Shown here piece by piece: positions 57,698-64,000 of a DNA stretch of 64,000 nt (the stretch's first letter is position 1; each line of letters begins with the position of its first letter). The stretch spans positions 81,661,741 through 81,725,740 of the forward strand of contig CM041465.1 of NCBI GenBank assembly GCA_023213395.1, written 5' to 3'. Made by a program: the position numbers and the translations under genes. The notes beneath the pieces were generated by a model. That model was not told the DNA's origin. It did no database searches and saw only the letters and a list, made by a program, of their open reading frames with translations. Origin of the DNA: Cycas panzhihuaensis. Lineage: Eukaryota; Cycadophyta.

Positions 57698-58101
57698 TGT
57701 AGGAAAAATATTGCAAGAGAACAAGGCAGAACATATACAAAGAGTCACATATATCAATATTACAATACATCAATATAGCACAAACTAGAAATCTATTGTA
57801 ATTATTCCATTGTAAGAAGAGAGTTACAAATTTCCCAAATAAGGGCGGTGTATAAAGACACCCTGGTTGCACACCCCTTAATATTTATAATTTGGGGGTG
57901 GAGGGAAACTCCTCAACCCCTGAATTTAAAATAATAATAAAATAATATTAACTTAACTCAAATAAAACTAACTTAGCTCAAAGTTAAGCTTACTTTAACT
58001 TACCTCGACATGTTGAGCATTACATGTCTAAATTGAAGTTGATGAGGTGTATAATCCTACTTGAAAAGGTGGGAGTGGAGTAATGACAATTAACTCTAAC
58101 A
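57698..58101 (-). repeat. LTR of a minus-strand (probably copia) element
   Basis: On the minus strand it starts TGTTAGAGTTAATTGTCATT at 58101 and ends in TTTTTCCTACA at 57698, 404 bp. The TGTTA start, TACA end and the exact primer-binding site 2 bp away are typical for plant Ty1/copia. It has a run of Gs/Cs near 57890 (AATTTGGGGGTGG on the plus strand). Confidence 0.8.
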
Positions 58102-58204
58102 GATAATGAGTGGTCACTGAACCCTTCCATTTACTCCCAAAGAAAGAAAAAGGAAAAAAAAATGTACTACATAAAATTTAAGGTAATTTATATAGTTTAC
58201 AGCA

Positions 58205-58320
58205 TATGTTGCAATTTTCTGGATAGTGGCAACAACTGTGCGCTACCATTTAATACAAACTACGATAGATGTTATAATTTCTTAAATAATAGCGATAGTT
58301 GGGTGCTACCATTACAATTA
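58205..58320. repeat. Imperfect direct repeat, about 60-bp units
   Basis: Two units end with the related words GTGCGCTACCATT and GGGTGCTACCATT and contain GATAGTGGCAACAACTG versus AATAGCGATAGTTGG. Short arrays with this kind of TAGCGA/TAGTGGC core occur in the subterminal parts of plant DNA transposons of the CACTA type, but no termini are seen here, so this is only a hint. Confidence 0.4.
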
Positions 58321-59001
58321 AAAAAAATACTGTAATAATAAAAGATAATGAACTTACATCTACTTTATAGCATCTTGTCTATCACATTTTAAGTAAGAAA
58401 TATTTGGCTAGAAATTTTCTAATGATTGAAGGTGTGATTGTGTATTTACTACTTACAAGCATATACTAATGTGATTATTATTTCTGAATTTATAAATTTA
58501 TACTTGTGTATTTGGCAGGCCCCTATATTCTTTATCTTTGTTACTTTGTTCTTCATCTTGACCTTTTACATTGATCTTCATAGTTATGTTCATTCGTTCT
58601 AATTTTCTGTGAGTGCATTCTGCTGTATAGGTTGACAAGCTTTCCTACTTATAACTCTCTACATAGGCCGCATAGCTTGTCATGCAAGTCATGTAGCTCC
58701 TCTCCTAGTTGGCACATAGGTAAAGGTCGAAGCATCATTGTTCTCTTAGTAGCCTTTAATGGCACATAGGCTATGTAGTAGCTCCTCCATTAGTAGTCAA
58801 CACACAATGTAGGTTGACGCATCCTCACTTTTATGGTATCTTCTGTTGCCACATAGTGTGTAGCTCTATAAGCACTTGTAGCTCCACCTCCATAGGCACC
58901 TATTATAGCTCCTTCTTCATTGCCTTTATTGGCTCAATGCATAGGCATAAGTAGATACATGGTCATATCTGTTTATGTAAATTATATATTATCTATTATA
59001 G

Positions 59002-59003
<2 letters not shown>

Positions 59004-59034
<31 letters not shown>
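59004..59034. repeat. Short (TA)n run
   Basis: A run of about 15 TA units. Confidence 0.9.
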
Positions 59035-59037
<3 letters not shown>

Positions 59038-59130
59038 TGTATGATGTGATATAATATTTTATGTTTCTATTAATCTTTGCACACTAAAGGTTAAGGCTAA
59101 TTTATTCTTATGAAAGATGTAATGCATCTT

Positions 59131-60330
59131 TATGGAAGAAGTAGTTAGGAGGATTATCATTAAATTGGTTGATTCATTTTCTTTTTTCATTTAAAATGAG
59201 AAGAGTTTTACTTTTAATATTTCTATTTTTAATTGACAAAGTCTAAAAAATTACCAAACTAAAGTTTGATAATTATGTGAAAGAAGTAGTTAGGAGAATT
59301 ATTATTAAATTTGTTGATTCTTTTTTTTTTTGAATTATTTAAAATGAGAATGGTTTAATCCTACATGCATAAAATAACATATCAAATTTACTTGTAATAT
59401 TTCTACTTTCAATTAACAAAGTCTAAAAAATCAATCTATGCTTTAGATAAATTTTAGACAAATAGAAAATTAAAGAAATAGTAGAAAACATACAAATGTT
59501 TGAGCAATAATTTAAGCAGACATGGGATTCTCATAGATAGCAAATCTCTCTAATTAGATTTTTTTCATTTTGATCAATACATATGAATATTATGGAAAAG
59601 CTTTCCAATTAGATATTTTTCATTTTGATTAATACATATGAATATTACTTATTTTGCTTTTTAAGTAATATAAACAAATAACAAAAAATATATATACGAA
59701 GTCTGATGAGATGTAAAAGTAGTTAGGATAACTGTCATTAAATTGGTTGATTCATTTTTTTGGTTATTTAAAACAAGAAGGGTTTTATCCTACATGCATA
59801 AAATAACATATCAAATTTACTTTTAATATTTCTATTTTTAATTAACAAAGTTTAAAAAATTACTAAAGTTTAATGATTATGAGTTTTGTTTATATATTAT
59901 TTTCTATTGAGGAATAATATATGATTTAATTTGATGATTATGAGTTCTGTTCATATATTATTTTATGCTGAGTATTAATGTATGCTTTAAATAAATTTTC
60001 AATAAATAAAAGGTTAAACAAAGAGTGGAAAACCTATACATCTTTAAGCATAAACTCAAGCAAACATAGGATTCTCATAGATAACAAAGATTTCCAATTA
60101 GATTTTTTTCATTTTGATCAATACTTATGAATATTACTTAAAAACTTTCTAATTAGGGATTTTTTAGTTTGATCAATACATATAAATATTACTTATTTTG
60201 CTTTTTAAGTAAGCTAAAAAAATAACAAAAATACCTGCACCAAAGTTTGATGATTCTGAGTTTTGTTTATATAATAATTTTTGTTGAAAATTAATATATG
60301 CTTTAATTTGATGGTTATGAGTTTTATTTA
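59131..60330. repeat. AT-rich long tandem repeat, three diverged units
   Basis: Three units start with AGTAGTTAGGA at about 59134, 59285 and 59718. Each contains TTGGTTGATTC, a poly-T stretch, TTAAAA.GAGAA or similar, TTTTAATATTTCTA and AACAAAGT.TAAAAAAT. Units 2 and 3 also share GGATTCTCATAGATA, the ATTAGATTTTTTTCATTTTG word (twice in each) and TTTGCTTTTTAAGTAA. The first unit is short (about 150 bp), the second about 433 bp, the third about 610 bp. No coding and no LTR structure. Possibly a local satellite-like expansion or part of an old noncoding element. Confidence 0.8.
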
Positions 60331-60685
60331 TGTTAGGATAAACTCTAATGTGACTAAAGACTTGTGCACCTAGGGCCCCTCAAAGCCACCTTTGAGGCCC
60401 TTAGGGCACCTAGAGCCTAACAATATATGCTTAAAGCCACCTAGAGACAATACAACACTCTTAAGGTATATGCTATAGTTATTAATTATTACTTTTTCAT
60501 ATTATTTTGAATATTTATTAGCTAACATATAAGTCAACTTGATGGTGCTTGTCGCCTCCCTAAATATCTATATATGGGATGGGAATACCTCCCTGGTATT
60601 TTTTAATATCGCCATCGACTAGAAATCATATGTTAACTCAAGATGTAAATGTTGTGAGTCCTGTTCTACTCCTCTTTAACCCACA
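60331..60685 (+). repeat. LTR of a plus-strand element
   Basis: It starts TGTTAGGATAAACTCTAATG and ends in AACCCACA, 355 bp. It contains an inverted repeat around GCCACCTTTGAGGC and a TATATATGG-like region. A primer-binding-like site follows at 60688. The internal part is only about 280 bp before the LTR of element K begins. Confidence 0.65.
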
Positions 60686-60687
60686 TT

Positions 60688-60699
60688 TAGTATCAGAGC
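60688..60699 (+). promoter_or_regulatory. Primer-binding site, tRNA-iMet type (plus strand)
   Basis: TAGTATCAGAGC differs at one base from TGGTATCAGAGC, and lies 2 bp after the LTR end at 60685. Confidence 0.7.
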
Positions 60700-60968
60700 T
60701 TACGGTTAATAGTTGGCATGCAAATCGTGTGATTTCTCTGCTCATTTTTATCGAGATTGGTATGTGAAACAATATTTCAATTTACTAAGGTTTAACTTTA
60801 TAAATCAACATTTATTATTTTATTTATTTAGTTTATATATTTCATACGTTTATACTTGTACGACTCCAATGTGTTCGATTAATTCCAGCTTCTCCATCTT
60901 TGAATGAAACCCCTCTATATGACTACTCGTTATGATCAGCACTAAATTTTCTAGCTTGTGGTGAAAAC

Positions 60969-61417
60969 TGTTGAAAGATGACTATATGTACAATATCATC
61001 ACAGGATCACATAATAAGAAAATACAGGCAATAATATGACATTGCACATATACACCAGACTGACAGGTGGAAAACCCCTTATGGGGAAGAAAAACCACCT
61101 CCTAAAGTTGTAGTTTTATTAAGAAACTTTGAGAAACAGAAGACCAAATACATAGACCATCTAACCACTAAACCAGCCTTATAAAAGGCATTTAGACAGC
61201 CCTCCTAGATTCTCGGAACCATCTCCTTGAATCTAGGAGAAAAATTTATATAAAGAAAGGTTTGTTGAAATGCAGTTCCACATTTCAAACACCTTCCACA
61301 TAAGATAATTAATAGATACTAAAGTTTAAACTTATAATAGCTTAAATATAAATTTAGACATGTGACTTAAATATAAACTTTAAAAAGAACATAAAGGTTG
61401 CATTAATACTCCTAACA
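60969..61417 (-). repeat. K 3' LTR
   Basis: On the minus strand it starts TGTTAGGAGTATTAATGCAA at 61417, directly after the polypurine tract, and probably ends CTTTCAACA at 60969. The start is firm, the end is an estimate from the TG..CA rule since the 5' LTR is outside the window. Confidence 0.65.
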
Positions 61418-61427
61418 TCCCCCTTTA
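61418..61427 (-). promoter_or_regulatory. K polypurine tract
   Basis: The minus strand reads TAAAGGGGGA, followed at once by TGTTAGG. This is a textbook plus-strand primer. Confidence 0.85.
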
Positions 61428-61499
61428 ATGTAAACTTTGATGCTATTGAAAAATAAGGTCTTCATCACGGTGATCCCTTTTTGATGGAGACTTCTTTTA

Positions 61500-62060
61500 T
61501 CTACAACAGATCTCTGAGATTTAAAAACTTTACTTCAGTTAAAGACTTCGTAAGTATGTTAGCAATCTTTAGATCTGTTGGATAATAAGATAAGGAAATA
61601 AGATTATCAGTAACTAAATTATAAATAAAATACTGATGTAATTCAATATGTTTAGTCCTAGAATATGAAACTGGATTTGTAGCTATAGCAATTGCACATT
61701 GATTATCAACTTTAAGTTCAATGGAAGAGTTTAGAGATAGACCAATTTCATTTAGTAAGGATTTGAGCCAAAGTGCTTCTTTACCAGCTTCAACAAGTGC
61801 ACGATATTCAGCTTCAGTTGTTGATAAAGCTAGTGCCTGCATTTTCTTACTAGACTAAGTAATAGGTGAGGAATCTATAAAAAATACATAACTTAAAGTA
61901 GATTTATGATCATTTATATCACCTGCTCAATCTAAATCAGTATATCCAGTTAAAGTTAGAGTTTTATTAGAAAAATTATAAGTTAAACCATAAAAAACAG
62001 TATGCTTTAGATATCATAAAATACGTTTAGCTGCTTTCCAATGAGATTCATCTGGCAGTT
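61500..62060 (-). pseudogene. K copia RNase H and RT end
   Basis: The open frame 61842-61501 has ALALSTTEAEYRALVEAGKE, ALWLKSLLNEIG, LKVDNQCAIAIATNPVSYSR, TKHIELHQYFI, ILTKSL. The Glu of TEAEY and the Asp of VDNQ are catalytic residues. Upstream, near 62030-61870, AAKRIL, YLKHTVFYGL, GYTDLD (first Asp) and DHKST are seen in decayed form. This is a copia-type RNase H. Confidence 0.88.
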
Positions 62061-62299
62061 ACATATAACATGAACATAAAGTGACAGCATAGAAAATGTC
62101 AGGGCGGGTGTGTGTTAAATAAATAAGATTAGCAATTAGTTGTCTATATAATGTAGGGTCACATATAGGTGATGAATAATTAGCAGATAGTTTGACTCCT
62201 GATTGTAACGGATTAGATACGTGTTTAACATTTTCCATGTTAAACCATTGAATTAAGTCTAGAATATACTTAGGTTGAGATATAGTTATGTTTGAATGA

Positions 62300-63040
62300 T
62301 GTTGTCAAATTTATAGACCAAGAAAGTAATGTAGTAGACTTAGATCGGTCATTTCAAATTTGTTCATTAAAGTAGATTTTAAATGATGAATATTATTAGT
62401 TGATGATCTAATAATGATAATGCCATCAATATAGAGGATTATAATAGTAAGATTTTCATTGTCACGTTTGAAATAAAGATTTGGATCACTAATATGTCTA
62501 GTGTATCTAATGTGAATTAAATAATCATTGACTTTGGTATACCAAGCTCGAGGAGTTTGTTTTAAACCATAAATGAATTTTTTAAATTTGCAGACTAAAT
62601 TAGGATTTTCAATAAATCCAGGTGGCTAAGACATGTAGATCTCTTATTTGAGATCACCATTCAAGAAAGCACTCTTAACATCCATTTAGTGGATTTCCCA
62701 ACCAAACTTGGCTACTAGAGCAATAATTATTTTAATTATGTTCATCTTTGTAACATGGGCAAAGGTTTCATTATAATCTATGCCATCTATTTACGAAAAT
62801 CCTTTTGCAACTATGCGAGCTTTATATTTTTCAACTACGCCTGTTAAGTTATATTTTGTTCTATAGACCCATTTACAATCAACTACATTTTTACCAGGTG
62901 GGAGAGGAACGAGATCCCAAGTTGAATTCTTAATTAAAGCATCAAATTTAGTTTGTATAGCATCCTGCCATACATGATTATTACTAACTTGTTTAAATGT
63001 TCTAGGATCATTATTGTCTATTATTTTTGTCATTAAGGCA
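62300..63040 (-). pseudogene. K copia reverse transcriptase (broken)
   Basis: The open frame 63033-62791 has DPRTFKQVSNNHVWQDAIQT, NSTWDLVPLPPGKNVVDCKW, VYRTKYNLTGVVEKYKARIV and AKGFS, the N-terminal copia RT. Further down are decayed WEIH.MDVK-like and MSWPPGFI-type pieces. Motif C, near 62440-62400, reads YIDGIIII: the second Asp of YVDD is Gly. The end has MTDLSLLHYFLGL near 62350-62310. Stops are frequent. Confidence 0.85.
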
Positions 63041-63349
63041 AAGTTAGCATGTAGTTTTTAGGCACGTGTTCATCTGGTATATGTAGGATTACCTACATCA
63101 GATCTAGCATCAGTAAGCATTTTCGTTGCCTAAATAGGTTGCTTATTAGTAATTATTTCTGAAGCTACAAGTTGATTTGCTGAACTATCCTGAAGGGAAG
63201 GATCTATTTCGGTAGGTTCAGATAGAGTCCAATTTTAGACTTGAGTTGATAAAGATTCTATAATTTCTGGATCAGCTTGTTTGTCAGAGGGGTCAACCAA
63301 ATAAGTGTTGGTTAACAAATTTGTAATGAGAAGTTCTACATAAGTAGAT

Positions 63350-64000
63350 ATTGAAGAAGATACTTCTTCATCAAATATTATGTCACGCAAAATAGAAATT
63401 TGATGCGTGACTGGATCTAAGAGTCTATAACCTTTACTCTCTTCGCTGTATCCAAGAAGATGTATTTTTGACTTTTTGGGTCTAATTTTTTACTTTTTTC
63501 TTTAGGGATGTGTCCCCATGCAATACTGCCAAAGATTTATAAATGATTGATAGATGGTTTTCTTGCTGACCATTTTTATTCTAGAGTAACGTTGTATAGA
63601 CTTTTGCTAGGTAAATGATTTAATAAATAGTTATAACAGTTAATTACTTCTGCCCATAATTTTAGAACTAGATTCTTTGCATGTAACATGTAATAAGTCA
63701 TCTCAACAAGAATGTAGTTTTTGCGTTCGATAACACCGTTTTGTTGAGGTGTGTATGCAACGTAATGCTGGAATTTAATTTTATGTGATTTATAAAAAGA
63801 AGTGAATTTACCACTTAAATATTCATTTACATTATCAAATCGAAAAAATTTAATTAATTTTTAACTAGTGTTTTGTATTCAACAAAAATGTCAAATACTT
63901 GACTACGTGTTTTAAGCATGTAAACCCAACATTTTCTTGAATAATCATCAATAACTGTAACGAAATAACGAGAACTAGAGTATAAAGTTACATGAAAGGG
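63350..64000 (-). pseudogene. K copia integrase (partial, broken)
   Basis: At the window end the minus strand reads YFVTVIDDYSRKCWVYMLKT, the copia integrase core with catalytic Asp, followed by VFDIFVEYKTLV. Lower down are decayed ERKNYILVEM-type and LWAEVINCYNY-type pieces and the C-terminal HGDTSLKK and SWIQRRE words. The 5' end lies outside the window. Confidence 0.78.

Larger units (their letters stand above)
60969..64000 (-). mobile_element. K: Ty1/copia element, minus strand, runs past the window end
   Basis: On the minus strand integrase (64000 to about 63350), RT (63040-62300), RNase H (about 62000-61500), polypurine tract (61427-61418) and 3' LTR (61417 to about 60969) follow in copia order. 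The 5' part (LTR, gag, protease) is beyond the window. Stops in all domains show that it is dead. Confidence 0.88.

Overview
This window is a stretch of land-plant nuclear DNA that is almost wholly made of nested, decayed LTR retrotransposons, with one recognisable host gene, a germin-like protein (GLP) at 55348-56018. The diagnostic features are Ty3/gypsy and Ty1/copia pol domains, primer-binding sites resembling the tRNA-iMet complement, a retroelement carrying a plant-mobile-domain-like antisense frame, and the GLP itself. One host gene in 64 kb with layered old insertions suggests a large, TE-rich genome. A gymnosperm or other large-genome seed plant is plausible, but the sequence alone does not prove it.

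Left part (1-13891): fragments of a large Ty3/gypsy family of the Tat/Ogre type. An RT-RNase H fragment on the minus strand (1-862) meets a plus-strand LTR plus 5' leader fragment (862-about 3245). That fragment abuts, in inverted orientation, a long minus-strand element T2 (13891 down to about 3246) with LTR, 5' frame, gag, protease, a conserved linker, RT, RNase H and integrase. 

Middle part (about 13892-49100): a nested cluster. An old Ty1/copia element H (plus strand) has its putative primer-binding site at 14740-14753, its gag-integrase-RT at 21549-25349 and a further 58 bp at 32060-32117. It is interrupted by a minus-strand chromovirus-like Ty3/gypsy element G (14757-21548), by a second member of the same family, E (plus strand, 25350-32059, flanked by the 5-bp target duplication CATAC), and at 32118 by Tat-type element T1 (32118-49100). 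T1 has two LTRs of about 2.4 kb, gag, protease, RT, gypsy RNase H and integrase. Downstream of integrase it has a long extra region with an antisense plant-mobile-domain-like frame (about 44775 down to 42700) and a second, separate RNase H domain on the sense strand (45766-46210), just before the polypurine tract and 3' LTR. This extra region is the most interesting biology in the window.

Right part (49101-64000): an unassigned AT-rich stretch (49101-53576), a (TA) microsatellite of about 58 units, a candidate minus-strand LTR with primer-binding site (54243-54555), the GLP gene, a minus-strand LTR with primer-binding site and a long leader (about 56440-58101), an AT-rich tandem block (59131-60330), a plus-strand LTR with primer-binding site (60331-60685), and a minus-strand copia element K (60969 to beyond the window end).

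The GLP keeps the signal peptide, the mature N-terminus, both germin boxes and all four metal ligands. It has a one-base frameshift near codon 71, and both residues where GLPs normally have the disulfide cysteines are serine. All retroelement coding regions carry stops or frameshifts. E is the youngest and best preserved, T1 and H the most damaged.
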